The notes beneath the pieces were generated by a model, which was not told the origin of the DNA, did no database searches, and was given only the letters and a program-made list of their open reading frames with translations. Positions 52,690 to 60,849 of a stretch of 64,000 bases of DNA are shown here, piece after piece; position 1 is the first letter of the stretch, and each line of letters begins with the position of its first letter. The stretch is from an uncultured Eubacteriales bacterium (GTDB lineage: Bacteria; Bacillota; Clostridia; Christensenellales; Aristaeellaceae): the NCBI GenBank assembly GCA_902778055.1, contig CACYWL010000007.1, positions 1 through 64,000 on the forward strand, written 5' to 3'. Made by a program: the position numbers and the translations under genes.

Positions 52690-53452
52690 TTTGCATATGC
52701 ATTCCCGCTTTTCTGACGGAAGGGATTCGCCGGAGGCCATGGTGGAGGAGGGAATCCGCAAAGGATTGACTCTCATTGGAATTTCCGACCATTCCTATGT
52801 GGAGTCAGATGAATCCAGCATGCCCAGGGAAAGCCTGAATGCCTATCTGCAGGAAATGAAACGCCTGAAGGAAAAATATGCGGGTGTGATTGAGATTCGG
52901 TGCGGTCTGGAGCGGGATTACTATTCCGATCTGGATACAGGGTTTGACTATGTAATCGGATCCGTCCACTGGATCAGCATGAAGGATGGGCACCGGCTTG
53001 CGGTGGACTGGACACCGGAAAGACTGGAAGAGGACTGTCGGAAGTATTTCGAGGGTGACTGGTATGCTCTGGCAGAGGCGTATTATCATCTGGAGGAGGA
53101 CGTGGTTCGAAAAACGGCGTGCGACATTATCGGCCATTTTGATCTGGTCACTAAATTCAATGAGCAGGCCGGATGGTTTGATCCGCAGCATCCGAGATAC
53201 AGGGCTGCCTGGCAAAAAGCTGCTCAAATACTCCTCAGAACAGGAAAACCCTTTGAAATCAATACCGGAGCGATATCCAGAGGATATCGTACGGACGCTT
53301 ATCCTTCCCGGGAAATCCGCAGCTTTCTGTGGGAACATGGTGCCAGGCTGATTCTTTCCAGCGATGCTCACCAGAAGGAAAACATTGCTTTTGAATTTGA
53401 GCGGTTTCAGTCGGAAATCTGTTGTTGCGACAGTGCAACAAACGTGATATGA
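52682..53452 (+). CDS. hisK: Histidinol-phosphatase, PHP family
   Basis: A 256-residue PHP metallophosphatase supplying the histidinol-phosphate dephosphorylation missing from the short HisB. Metal ligands are visible in DLHMHSRFSDG, GISDHSYVE, RCGLERDYY, IIGHFDLVTKF and the C-terminal ILSSDAHQKENI. It completes all ten activities in one operon and overlaps hisIE by eight bases. The family is also called HisJ in Bacillus. The stop codon touches a hairpin that covers the next gene's ribosome site. Confidence 0.92.
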   Translation: MTDLHMHSRFSDGRDSPEAMVEEGIRKGLTLIGISDHSYVESDESSMPRESLNAYLQEMKRLKEKYAGVIEIRCGLERDYYSDLDTGFDYVIGSVHWISMKDGHRLAVDWTPERLEEDCRKYFEGDWYALAEAYYHLEEDVVRKTACDIIGHFDLVTKFNEQAGWFDPQHPRYRAAWQKAAQILLRTGKPFEINTGAISRGYRTDAYPSREIRSFLWEHGARLILSSDAHQKENIAFEFERFQSEICCCDSATNVI

Positions 53453-53472
53453 TCCTTCCGGAACGGAGGATC
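53451..53472 (+). promoter_or_regulatory. Hairpin sequestering the ribosome site of the second PHP gene
   Basis: GATCCT-T-CCG (53451-53460), loop GAA, CGG-AGGATC (53464-53472). The 3' arm contains the GGAGG ribosome site and the 5' arm overlaps the hisK stop, so ribosomes finishing hisK could open it. Confidence 0.45.
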
Positions 53473-53479
53473 TGAAGCC

Positions 53480-54286
53480 ATGAGCTTTTTATATGAGACA
53501 CACATGCATACATGCCTGGCCAGCGCCTGCGGAGTCAGCACCGGCAGGGAACATGTACGCTTTTACAAGAGCCTCGGATATACCGGAATCATCATTACAG
53601 ACCATTTTTTCGGCGGAAATACTTCCATTCCGCGAAATCTGCCCTGGGAGAAACGGATAGATCTTTTTTTCCGGGGATATGAAGATGCCTGGGAAGAAGG
53701 CCAGAAGGTTGGTCTGGATGTTTTTTTCGGCTATGAACAGAATTACAGCCATGACGAATACCTGATCTACGGACTTACCAGGGAGTATATGAAGGCCCAT
53801 CCGGAGCTGGAGCACTGGACGAGACGGCAGCAGCTGGAGGAAGTTCACCGCGCCGGCGGCGCCGTGATTCAGGCGCATCCCTTCCGGATTCGGGGGTATA
53901 TGGACTGTATCCGTGTTGCAGAGCTTTTTGCGGACGGCGTTGAGGGAGCCAATGCCGGAAACGATGCACTGGATGATGCCCGGGCCTACGCATACGCTCG
54001 TCACAAGGGATTGCTTATGACCGCCGGCAGCGATAACCATCATTCTCCGGCGGAGCAGGTGTTTGGCGTGGAACTCGATCGTAAACTGGATGACATCAAG
54101 GATTATGCCCGTCTGATTCTCTCCGGCGGGCCCATCGGGCTCCATGTCCCGCAGGAAAGGTTTTTGATGCCGGACTTCGAAATGGACGAACGCCACAAAG
54201 CTTTCTGGCTGAATGAAAAAGAAGAAATGATGCCTCTTGAACAGGGAGTATGGGATGGAAGGCGTTTCTCCCTGCACAGCACCTGA
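53480..54286 (+). CDS. PHP-domain phosphoesterase, unknown substrate
   Basis: A 268-residue PHP protein. Metal-site motifs are THMHTCLASACG at the N-terminus, IIITDHFFGG, FFGYEQNY, QAHPFRIRGYM and TAGSDNHH. Unlike the preceding histidinol phosphatase it has the form common in Clostridial TrpH-like/PHP proteins; nucleoside-phosphate or other phosphoester substrates are possible. It starts 28 bases after hisK, so it probably shares the transcript; involvement in histidine synthesis is not implied. Its GGAGG lies within a hairpin. Confidence 0.82.
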   Translation: MSFLYETHMHTCLASACGVSTGREHVRFYKSLGYTGIIITDHFFGGNTSIPRNLPWEKRIDLFFRGYEDAWEEGQKVGLDVFFGYEQNYSHDEYLIYGLTREYMKAHPELEHWTRRQQLEEVHRAGGAVIQAHPFRIRGYMDCIRVAELFADGVEGANAGNDALDDARAYAYARHKGLLMTAGSDNHHSPAEQVFGVELDRKLDDIKDYARLILSGGPIGLHVPQERFLMPDFEMDERHKAFWLNEKEEMMPLEQGVWDGRRFSLHST

Positions 54287-54379
54287 AAAGGCTGTTCATA
54301 TTCACAAGAGTCTCTTGATTCCGTATTGAATCCTTCCTGGCGGCGCCTATGGAAAAAACAGAAAAAAGAGGGAAAATAC

Positions 54380-54408
54380 TTGACAAACTGTTTTCCGTAG
54401 TGTAATAT
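54380..54408 (+). promoter_or_regulatory. Promoter of the tRNA-Met pair
   Basis: TTGACA (54380-54385), 17-base spacer, TAATAT (54403-54408), about 30 bases before the first tRNA. Confidence 0.8.
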
Positions 54409-54438
54409 AGCTTTCGCCGCTTGAAACGGTGCGGATGT

Positions 54439-54512
54439 CGCGGGGTGGAGCAGTTTGGCAGCTCGTCGGGCTCATAACCCGGAGGTCGGGGGTTCAAGTC
54501 CCTCCCCCGCAA
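54439..54512 (+). tRNA. Initiator tRNA-fMet (CAT)
   Basis: A full cloverleaf with CAT anticodon at 54473-54475 and GGG/CCC pairs in the anticodon stem. The first acceptor base C does not pair with A72, the known mark of bacterial initiator tRNA. CCA is not encoded. Confidence 0.95.
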
Positions 54513-54519
54513 CTTTTAT

Positions 54520-54593
54520 GGCTCAGTAGCTCAGCTGGCTAGAGCATTCGGTTCATACCCGGAGTGTCATAGGTTCGAGTCCTATCTGAGCCA
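54520..54593 (+). tRNA. Elongator tRNA-Met (CAT)
   Basis: Acceptor GGCTCAG/CTGAGCC is fully paired, anticodon CAT at 54554-54556, T-loop GGTTCGAGTCC. The paired first acceptor base separates it from the initiator just upstream. CCA is not encoded. Confidence 0.93.
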
Positions 54594-54598
54594 CTTCG

Positions 54599-54633
54599 CC
54601 GGAGACCTTGAGATCAAGGCTTCCGGTTTTTTT
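54599..54633 (+). terminator. Terminator of the tRNA-Met pair
   Basis: CCGGA-GA-CCTTGA / TCAAGG-CT-TCCGG followed by seven T. Confidence 0.88.
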
Positions 54634-54762
54634 ATTCCTGCGTCCCTTTTCAGCCTGAAAACGGAGCTCTTCCCGGTCTGAGCACCGATGCCGGGTGAAC
54701 GGCGGTTTCCATTATTTTCGTGAACCGGGAAGCAATAAGGTGAAAACCAGGAGGAACTGCTG

Positions 54763-55470
54763 ATGAGAATCATCTTTGTACGTCACGGAGAACCCAATTA
54801 TACCCTGGATTGCCTTACTGAGGAAGGTAAAGCGCAGGCCCAAAGAGCTTCGGAAAGACTGGCGGGTGAAGGAATCAGCGAGATTTATTCCTCACCTTGC
54901 GGCAGAGCCAGAGAAACAGCGGAATATACCGCCAGAATGCTGAATCTTCCGGTTACTGTGCTGGAATACATGCATGAAATCTCCTGGGGAGGCGAGGATA
55001 CTACCTATGACGGACATCCATGGACACTCGGTGACCTGATGCTTCAGCAGGGTTTCGATTTTTATCGGGAGGACTGGAGAACACATCCTTATTTTGCACA
55101 TAATATGGCCTTGGACTATCAGAAGAAAATAGCGGGAGAAATAGACGGCTTTCTCAGAGAACAGGGCTACATTCATGAAGAAAGACGCTACCTCTGTCAA
55201 ACGGGTGAGGAAAAAACCATTGCCCTTTTCAGCCATGGAGGGTCGGGCGCCTGCGCGCTCGCACATCTTCTGCAGCTGCCTTTTCCCTATGTCTGTTCCG
55301 CAATGCCCTATGATTATACTTCACTGATCATTCTGAACTTTCCGGTTCGTAAAGGGAAATGGGTCTTCCCTAGAATAGAACTGTACAATGATACTGCACA
55401 CATCCGGCAGACGAACCGAAACCCTGCCATTCAGCAGGTATCCCAGAATATCTTAGATGAAAATACGTAA
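54763..55470 (+). CDS. Histidine phosphatase superfamily protein
   Basis: A 235-residue phosphoglycerate-mutase-like phosphatase. The phospho-His motif VRHGEPNY is at residues 5-12, SSPCGRARETAEYTA follows at about 43, the acidic partner is in MHEISWGG, and the second catalytic His is in LFSHGGSGACALAHLL (about 160). The substrate is unknown; relatives act on sugar phosphates, cobalamin intermediates or nucleotides. AGGAGG lies before the ATG. The YgjP-like gene follows after 21 bases on the same strand. Confidence 0.85.
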   Translation: MRIIFVRHGEPNYTLDCLTEEGKAQAQRASERLAGEGISEIYSSPCGRARETAEYTARMLNLPVTVLEYMHEISWGGEDTTYDGHPWTLGDLMLQQGFDFYREDWRTHPYFAHNMALDYQKKIAGEIDGFLREQGYIHEERRYLCQTGEEKTIALFSHGGSGACALAHLLQLPFPYVCSAMPYDYTSLIILNFPVRKGKWVFPRIELYNDTAHIRQTNRNPAIQQVSQNILDENT

Positions 55471-55491
55471 ACTTCAGGAGTTGCAAAACCT

Positions 55492-56040
55492 ATGCAGTAC
55501 AGACTTGTACGAAGCAATCGAAGAACCATGGCTATCGAAATCCGCAATGGGGAAGTCATCGTCAGGACTCCGTGGCGGACAACGCAGCGCGAGATTGACG
55601 GGATGCTTCAGGAAAAACGAGCATGGATAGAGACACATCTGCAGAAAAGCATGGAAAGAAAAAAAGCGGCTGCAAAAATACAGCCGCTGACGTCTGATGA
55701 GCTGAAGGAACTGGGACAGAAGGCGGTTGAATACCTTCCGGGGAGAGTCAGGCACTATGCAGCGCTCCTGGGGGTGCAGCCCCGAAAGATTACGGTTCGG
55801 AATCAGCGCACCAGATGGGGAAGCTGCTCATCCGGAGGGAACCTGAATTTTAACTGCCTTCTGATGCTGACCCCTCCGGAGGTCATAGACAGTGTCGTTG
55901 TGCACGAACTGTGTCACCTGATCGAAATGAACCATTCGGAGAGATTCTACCGGAAGGTGTACAGTGTTTATCCGGAATATGACAGATGGCATCAATGGCT
56001 GAAGGAACATCAGACCGAGCTGATGGCCAGACTGGGATAA
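55492..56040 (+). CDS. YgjP-like zinc metallopeptidase (DUF45)
   Basis: A 182-residue soluble protein with the YgjP/DUF45 zinc motif VVHELCHLIEMNHSERFYR (HExxH plus a distal His) and the preceding RTRWGSCSSGGNLNFNCLLM that marks this family. Its activity and substrate are not established; a peptidase or protein-processing role is assumed from the motif. It begins 21 bases after the phosphatase gene and converges on the mannitol-dehydrogenase gene. Confidence 0.88.
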   Translation: MQYRLVRSNRRTMAIEIRNGEVIVRTPWRTTQREIDGMLQEKRAWIETHLQKSMERKKAAAKIQPLTSDELKELGQKAVEYLPGRVRHYAALLGVQPRKITVRNQRTRWGSCSSGGNLNFNCLLMLTPPEVIDSVVVHELCHLIEMNHSERFYRKVYSVYPEYDRWHQWLKEHQTELMARLG

Positions 56041-56067
56041 ACCTGTACCCCCTTCACGGAAGCGTCT

Positions 56068-57663
56068 TTACAGGCTCTGCAGAGTTTTCCTGACCGCACC
56101 GGGGCCGGCAAGCATGGAAGTGAAATAGCTTTGAATTCTATCGGCCAGAGGTGTATCGGTAAGATCCACAGCAAAAAGCACAGGATCGCTCAGAAGAACA
56201 TCAAGTTTTCCCTCCGCTGTTTCCGGATGGCCCAGTTTTATGCCTGCCAGGGCTTCCTGAAGCCTTGACAGAAGGGGATCGGGACTGACTTCGAAGGGAT
56301 TTCCTTCGTCGTTTACTCCCAGCAGATATCTCAGCCAGCCGGCGATGGCCATGGGAATGGCTTTCAGGGACGCTGCGTCCCGTCCGGGATCTGCCAGGTA
56401 GCTCTTGATGGTTTCACCGAAACGGATCGGCACCTTCTGGCTGGTATCGCAGGCGATGCGCTGCGGAGTGTCCGGCATGAAGGGGTTGGGGAGTCGAACG
56501 TTGACCACCGTATCAATGAATTCCTTTGGTGAGATGACACCGGGATCGGTCACCACAGGAAGCCCTTCCGCATAGCCGACAGTTTTGATCAGATGAACCA
56601 GATCAGCATCCTTCATTTCTTCACTGATTCTCTGATATCCGAGGAGACAGCCGAAGACGGCCAACGCGGTATGAAGCGGATTCAGGCATGTGGTCACCTT
56701 CATGCGCTCCACCTTGTTGACTGTTTCACGGTCGGTAAACAGGAAGCCTGCCGCTTCCAACGGGGGACGGCCGTTCGGAAAACTGTCCTCAATGACCAGG
56801 TACTCGCTCTCTTCCGCGTTGACGAAGGGAGCAATATACGTGTGTTTCGAGGTAATTACCGGATCCAGCCCCTGCAGGCCGTCGGCACGAAGCATCTTTT
56901 CCACGGAAGCATCCGGTCTTGGGGTGATTTTGTCAATCATCGTCCAGGGGAAGGAGACTTTTTCCGGATTGGTCACATAGGCAATGAAGCCTTCATCTTT
57001 CCAGCCCTCCGCAAAGGTATGAATGGCCTGGAACAGTTTTTCCCCGTTGTGGGAGCAGTTGTCCATGCTGACCATGGCGATGGGCGCGGAGCCGGCCTGA
57101 TACCGGGCGTAAAGCAGGGCGGCTACCTTGCCAAGATAACTCTTCGGAGCAACCGGGCCTGCCTCCAGATCGGCGGCTACAGAGGGGACAAGACTTCCGC
57201 CGGCATCACGGACGGCGTATCCTTTTTCTGTAATGGTAAAGGATGCAAGCTGCAGGGTCGAGGAGGAAAAAATCTGTTTCAGGTGATTGAATTCGCTCTC
57301 GTTCGCACTGTCCAGAATACAGGATTCAGCAATGGAGCCAATAACAGTTTTTTCGACAGAACCATCCGATTTTAATGTCACAAGCAGAGAATAATTATCA
57401 TTCGGCCGGTATCCTTTTTCGACGATTTCGTAATCGAAGCCTTCAACTGCAATAATCCCCGAACTGGCCTTTCCTTCATTAAGAAGCTTTTGCATGGCGG
57501 CACACTGGAAGGCCCGGAAGATATTTCCGGCCCCGAAGTGGACCCATGCAGGAGCTTCAAGGGTACGGGAAATCATGGCACCGCGGTCAAAAGAAGGCAG
57601 AATATAGCCCTTTTGCAGCCATTCCTGCTTGTTCTGCAGACCATTTTCATTTAGAGACAGCAT
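56068..57663 (-). CDS. Mannitol dehydrogenase family oxidoreductase (fructuronate reductase-like)
   Basis: A 531-residue NAD(P)-dependent long-chain polyol dehydrogenase. The N-terminal Rossmann-type domain includes WVHFGAGNIFRAFQ; the C-terminal domain carries TTCLNPLHTALAVFG, where relatives have the catalytic Lys-x-x-x-x-Asn-x-x-His pattern, and SMDNCSHNGEKL. It reduces or oxidises a hexuronate or hexitol such as fructuronate/mannonate. Length is normal. It is transcribed alone. The exact sugar cannot be fixed without neighbours such as uxuA, which are absent here. Confidence 0.88.
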   Translation of the reverse strand: MLSLNENGLQNKQEWLQKGYILPSFDRGAMISRTLEAPAWVHFGAGNIFRAFQCAAMQKLLNEGKASSGIIAVEGFDYEIVEKGYRPNDNYSLLVTLKSDGSVEKTVIGSIAESCILDSANESEFNHLKQIFSSSTLQLASFTITEKGYAVRDAGGSLVPSVAADLEAGPVAPKSYLGKVAALLYARYQAGSAPIAMVSMDNCSHNGEKLFQAIHTFAEGWKDEGFIAYVTNPEKVSFPWTMIDKITPRPDASVEKMLRADGLQGLDPVITSKHTYIAPFVNAEESEYLVIEDSFPNGRPPLEAAGFLFTDRETVNKVERMKVTTCLNPLHTALAVFGCLLGYQRISEEMKDADLVHLIKTVGYAEGLPVVTDPGVISPKEFIDTVVNVRLPNPFMPDTPQRIACDTSQKVPIRFGETIKSYLADPGRDAASLKAIPMAIAGWLRYLLGVNDEGNPFEVSPDPLLSRLQEALAGIKLGHPETAEGKLDVLLSDPVLFAVDLTDTPLADRIQSYFTSMLAGPGAVRKTLQSL

Positions 57664-57699
57664 TTTCGGATCAACCTCCTCCGATACTTTTCAATGTAT

Positions 57700-57728
57700 A
57701 TTTTAAAAAAGAAACGGCGGAAAGTCAA
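57700..57728 (-). promoter_or_regulatory. Promoter of the mannitol-dehydrogenase-family gene
   Basis: Minus strand TTGACT (57728-57723), 17-base spacer, TAAAAT (57705-57700). Confidence 0.7.
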
Positions 57729-57842
57729 TTATGAAGCTTTGAAAAAGGAAGGCAATCATACGTTGTCAAGGAGAGATACGGTTGATGCCTTTGACTGTTT
57801 TCAGCCAGTTCCGCTTTCCGGAAAAAACATTTTGAAAATGCC

Positions 57843-57871
57843 TTGACAACCACAGGAAAATGCGCTATATT
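57843..57871 (+). promoter_or_regulatory. Promoter of the five-tRNA cluster
   Basis: TTGACA (57843-57848), 17-base spacer, TATATT (57866-57871), about 50 bases before tRNA-Val. Confidence 0.8.
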
Positions 57872-57920
57872 AGCAAAGCCGCTTGCGAGGGAAGTTCCCC
57901 AAAGCTTCAGCGGAGGTCAG

Positions 57921-57996
57921 GGGAGCATAGCTCAGCTGGGAGAGCACTTGCCTTACAAGCAAGGGGTCACAGGTTCGAGCCCTGTTGTTCCCACCA
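57921..57996 (+). tRNA. tRNA-Val (TAC)
   Basis: Acceptor GGGAGCA/TGTTCCC with one G-T pair, anticodon TAC in CCTTACAAG, T-loop GGTTCGAGCCC, encoded CCA. Confidence 0.95.
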
Positions 57997-58003
57997 TTGT
58001 TCT

Positions 58004-58080
58004 GGCCCGGTAGCTCAGTTGGTTAGAGCGCCAGCCTGTCACGCTGGAGGTCGAGGGTTCGAGCCCCTTCCGGGTCGCCA
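58004..58080 (+). tRNA. tRNA-Asp (GTC)
   Basis: Acceptor GGCCCGG/CCGGGTC, anticodon GTC in CCTGTCACG, G73 discriminator as expected for Asp, encoded CCA. Confidence 0.95.
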
Positions 58081-58083
58081 TAA

Positions 58084-58156
58084 GCCTTGGTAGCTCAGTC
58101 GGTAGAGCATGTGACTGAAAATCACAGTGTCGGTGGTTCGATTCCGCCCCAAGGCA
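58084..58156 (+). tRNA. tRNA-Phe (GAA)
   Basis: Acceptor GCCTTGG/CCAAGGC, anticodon GAA in ACTGAAAAT, T-loop GGTTCGATTCC. CCA not encoded. It lies three bases after tRNA-Asp. Confidence 0.94.
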
Positions 58157-58164
58157 CATTTCCT

Positions 58165-58240
58165 GCGGTAGTAGCTCAGTTGGTAGAGCGCCACCTTGCC
58201 AAGGTGGAGGTCGCGAGTCCGAGCCTCGTCTACCGCTCCA
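58165..58240 (+). tRNA. tRNA-Gly (GCC)
   Basis: Acceptor GCGGTAG/CTACCGC, anticodon GCC in CTTGCCAAG, encoded CCA. The T-loop reads TCCGAGC instead of TTCGAGC, so position 55 is C where nearly all tRNAs have the U that becomes pseudouridine. Confidence 0.92.
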
Positions 58241-58248
58241 TTTTTTTC

Positions 58249-58320
58249 GGTGCCATAGCCAAGTGGTAAGGCGAAGGTCTGCAAAACCTTTATTCTCCAG
58301 TTCGAATCTGGATGGCACCT
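58249..58320 (+). tRNA. tRNA-Cys (GCA)
   Basis: Acceptor GGTGCCA/TGGCACC, U73 discriminator as expected for Cys, anticodon GCA in TCTGCAAAA, T-loop AGTTCGAATCT. CCA not encoded. Confidence 0.94.
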
Positions 58321-58331
58321 CGAGATGAAAC

Positions 58332-58361
58332 CCTGCAGAGACTATTTCTGCAGGTTTTTTT
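58332..58361 (+). terminator. Terminator of the tRNA cluster
   Basis: CCTGCAGA / TCTGCAGG stem followed by seven T. The next 185 bases (58362-58548) hold nothing recognised beyond a T-rich stretch. Confidence 0.88.
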
Positions 58362-58548
58362 GTCCGCTCACGCAACTGAACTAAGACGCTTGTTTTCTTT
58401 GTGCAGGTTCTTCTCTTTTCCGGCCTGTACATTTTACTATCGAAAAAACGAAGAATTCGGCAGAAAGCCTGGCCCTTTCGAACAATGGCAAGCATTTTAC
58501 CTTTTTGTTTTCTTTCATTTTCTTTTTGCCTTCTTCCATGTTCTATAC

Positions 58549-58577
58549 TTGACGGCCGAACCCTGTGATGCTATCAT
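58549..58577 (+). promoter_or_regulatory. Promoter of the uracil permease gene
   Basis: TTGACG (58549-58554), 17-base spacer, TATCAT (58572-58577). Transcription would begin near 58584, giving a roughly 150-base leader. Confidence 0.7.
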
Positions 58578-58583
58578 ATCCGC

Positions 58584-58686
58584 GGTGGATCTTTAAGGCG
58601 GTACGGGATACCGACAAGATGCGACCGTGTTTATCCTGTTGTAACCAATCGCAGCTTGCCGCGCCGTGTACCGGTGCGGTTTTTTT
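58584..58686 (+). promoter_or_regulatory. Structured leader with intrinsic terminator upstream of the uracil permease
   Basis: The leader ends in an 8-bp hairpin CCGCGCCG / CGGTGCGG (58659-58679) and seven T (58680-58686), 47 bases before the permease start. Upstream, CGGTA/TACCG (58600-58615) forms one hairpin, and TGCGA (58620-58624) can pair with TCGCA (58649-58653). GGTACGG near the 5' end can pair with CCGT..ACC of the terminator arm, offering an antiterminator. With pyrR downstream, pyrimidine control is plausible, but I do not see the known PyrR-binding loop sequence. Confidence 0.55.
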
Positions 58687-58732
58687 GTGTTCCTGATATC
58701 CACCGAAAAAGGAAAAGGGAGGTTTTTCTTTC

Positions 58733-60106
58733 ATGAATCTTGTTTACGGAGTCAAGGACAGACCTAAATTCGGACAGACGCTGATCTTCGCTCTGCAGCA
58801 GCTGCTGGCGATTCTGGCGGCAACGATTGCCGTGCCCACTATCATCGGCAGCTCAGTTCTTGCGACCGGTGAACCGCTCGGCGGGATGAGCCAGAGTGCT
58901 GCGCTCTTCGGAGCTGGCGTTGGTACGCTGGTTTATCTCTGCTTCACAAAATTCAAAAGTCCCGTTTTCCTTGGGTCCAGCTTCGCATTTCTTGGATCCA
59001 TGTTTGCGGCTTTTGCCGGAGCCGTCTCTGCTGAAATGGGGTATATGGGGCTTCTCCTTGGCGCTGTTTTTGCCGGCCTTGTATACGTGGTTCTTGCTAT
59101 CATCGTTAAGGTTGCCGGAGTGAAGTGGATCAACCGCCTTATGCCGCCGGTGGTAATCGGCCCCACAGTGGCGATTATCGGACTGTCCCTGGCCGGAAAT
59201 GCCATCGGCAACTCCTTCGGCTTTGGATCTCCCCTCAGTGACGGCTACAGCATTATCGGCGCCGGAAACTGGAGCGGTCTTGCAAATCTGGTCTGTGCTC
59301 TGGTGACACTGCTGGTGGTTATCTGGTGCTCGGTAAAGGGCAATAAAATGGTAAAACTGATTCCCTTTATTCTTGGCATTCTCGCTGGCTATGCCTGTGC
59401 TCTGGTCTTTACGCTGATCGGAAACGCAGCAGGAAAGGAATCCCTGAAGATTCTGGACTTCAGCGCCTTCTCCAATATGAAATGGGTTCCTGATTTTACT
59501 TTCCTGAAGGCCTTCAAGGGCGCGGGAGAAATCACGGGTCAATATGTTGCTACGATTGCTGTAGCCTATATTCCTGTTGCTTTCGTGGTTTTTGCGGAAC
59601 ACATTGCAGACCATAAGAATCTTTCCACGATCATCGGTACCGAGCTTCTTGAGGAGCCGGGCCTCCACCGCACGCTGCTTGGAGACGGAATCGGTTCCAT
59701 TGCGGGCGCCTTCTTCGGCGGATGCCCCAATACTACCTACGGTGAGTCTGTTGGATGTGTGGCCATCACCGGCAATGCCTCAGTGATTACCATTGTTTTC
59801 ACAGCGATCCTGGCCATTGTGGCAAGCTTCTTCGGCCCCTTCGTCACATTCCTGAGCACGATCCCTACCTGCGTCATGGGCGGAGTATGCATTACTCTTT
59901 ACGGCTTTATCGCTGTATCCGGACTGAAAATGCTGCAGCCGGTGGATCTGAATGATAATAGAAATCTGTTCACGGCTTCTGCAATTCTGATTGCCGGCAT
60001 CGGCGGGATGACCATTCATCTCGGTTCGATCACTCTGACGGAGATTGCCTGCGCGCTGATCCTTGGCATTGTGGTCAACTTCCTTTTCAACAGACCTGCC
60101 AAATGA
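58733..60106 (+). CDS. uraA: Uracil permease (NCS2 family)
   Basis: A 457-residue, about 14-span nucleobase transporter importing uracil with protons. Family signs are the LIFALQQLLAILAATIAVP first helix, GAGVGTL, KSPVFLGSSFAFLG, MPPVVIGPTVAIIGLSLAG, and the substrate-site segments FAEHIADHK and GGCPNTTYGESVGC. The N-x-T-TYGE motif favours uracil over xanthine, and the pyrR gene 78 bases downstream agrees. GGGAGG lies upstream of the ATG. A structured leader with a terminator precedes it. Confidence 0.93.
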   Translation: MNLVYGVKDRPKFGQTLIFALQQLLAILAATIAVPTIIGSSVLATGEPLGGMSQSAALFGAGVGTLVYLCFTKFKSPVFLGSSFAFLGSMFAAFAGAVSAEMGYMGLLLGAVFAGLVYVVLAIIVKVAGVKWINRLMPPVVIGPTVAIIGLSLAGNAIGNSFGFGSPLSDGYSIIGAGNWSGLANLVCALVTLLVVIWCSVKGNKMVKLIPFILGILAGYACALVFTLIGNAAGKESLKILDFSAFSNMKWVPDFTFLKAFKGAGEITGQYVATIAVAYIPVAFVVFAEHIADHKNLSTIIGTELLEEPGLHRTLLGDGIGSIAGAFFGGCPNTTYGESVGCVAITGNASVITIVFTAILAIVASFFGPFVTFLSTIPTCVMGGVCITLYGFIAVSGLKMLQPVDLNDNRNLFTASAILIAGIGGMTIHLGSITLTEIACALILGIVVNFLFNRPAK

Positions 60107-60137
60107 TCAGAGCACCGCGGCTGTAACGGAAACCTGG

Positions 60138-60170
60138 CAGGGGATCCGAACGGGGATCCCCTGTTCTTTT
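60138..60170 (+). terminator. Terminator or attenuator between uraA and pyrR
   Basis: A perfect 10-bp stem CAGGGGATCC / GGATCCCCTG followed by TTCTTTTT, ending 15 bases before the pyrR start. Expression of pyrR then needs read-through or control at this point. Confidence 0.75.
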
Positions 60171-60184
60171 TCACGAGGATGGAA

Positions 60185-60721
60185 ATGAAACTGAAATCAG
60201 TCATCATGGATGAGGCTGCGATCCGGAGAAGCATGACGCGGATCACACATGAAATCATCGAAAAAAACAACGGTACGGAGGATCTGTGCCTTCTCGGCAT
60301 CCGCCGGCGGGGTGTTCCGCTGGCCGCGATGCTTCAGGATAATCTGAAGCTCTTCGAGGGAAAAACGATTCCTCTGGGCAGTGTTGATATCAGCCTGTAT
60401 CGGGATGATCTGAGCGAGTTGAGCGACACGGCACAGACAGGGACAAGTGAGATACCCTTTGATATCACAGGGAAAAAGGTCATTCTTGTGGATGATGTCA
60501 TCTATACCGGCCGTACAGCGCGAGCGGCGATCGAAGCTGTCATTCACAGGGGAAGGCCTCGGCTGATTCAGCTGGCTGTGCTCGTGGACAGGGGCCACCG
60601 GGAACTGCCGATCCGGGCTGATTATGTAGGAAAGAATCTTCCGACCAGTCATTCTGAGATCGTTTCCGTGATGGTTCAGGAATATGACGGTAAAACCGAG
60701 GTTCAGCTTTTTCAGATGTAG
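60185..60721 (+). CDS. pyrR: Bifunctional PyrR pyrimidine attenuator/uracil phosphoribosyltransferase
   Basis: A 178-residue PyrR. It binds pyr leader RNA when UMP is high and can also make UMP from uracil and PRPP. The PRPP loop VILVDDVIYTGRTARAAIEAV is intact, and GIRRRGVPLA and YRDDL are present. GAGG six bases upstream favours ATG 60185 over 60179. Following a uracil permease, it links uptake, salvage and regulation. A strong terminator follows. Confidence 0.96.
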   Translation: MKLKSVIMDEAAIRRSMTRITHEIIEKNNGTEDLCLLGIRRRGVPLAAMLQDNLKLFEGKTIPLGSVDISLYRDDLSELSDTAQTGTSEIPFDITGKKVILVDDVIYTGRTARAAIEAVIHRGRPRLIQLAVLVDRGHRELPIRADYVGKNLPTSHSEIVSVMVQEYDGKTEVQLFQM

Positions 60722-60771
60722 CTGTTATGTGGAAAACCTTAGATTCTGCAATGGAAGAATCGGGAATTAAA

Positions 60772-60806
60772 AACATGCCGCTCCGTTGGATGCGGCATGT
60801 TTTTTC
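60772..60806 (+). terminator. Terminator after pyrR
   Basis: AACATGCCGC / GCGGCATGTT with a ten-base loop, then TTTTT. Confidence 0.88.
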
Positions 60807-60849
60807 TGAAAAAAACGGATAGACTTATTTCACGGACACTGGCCTGTCA

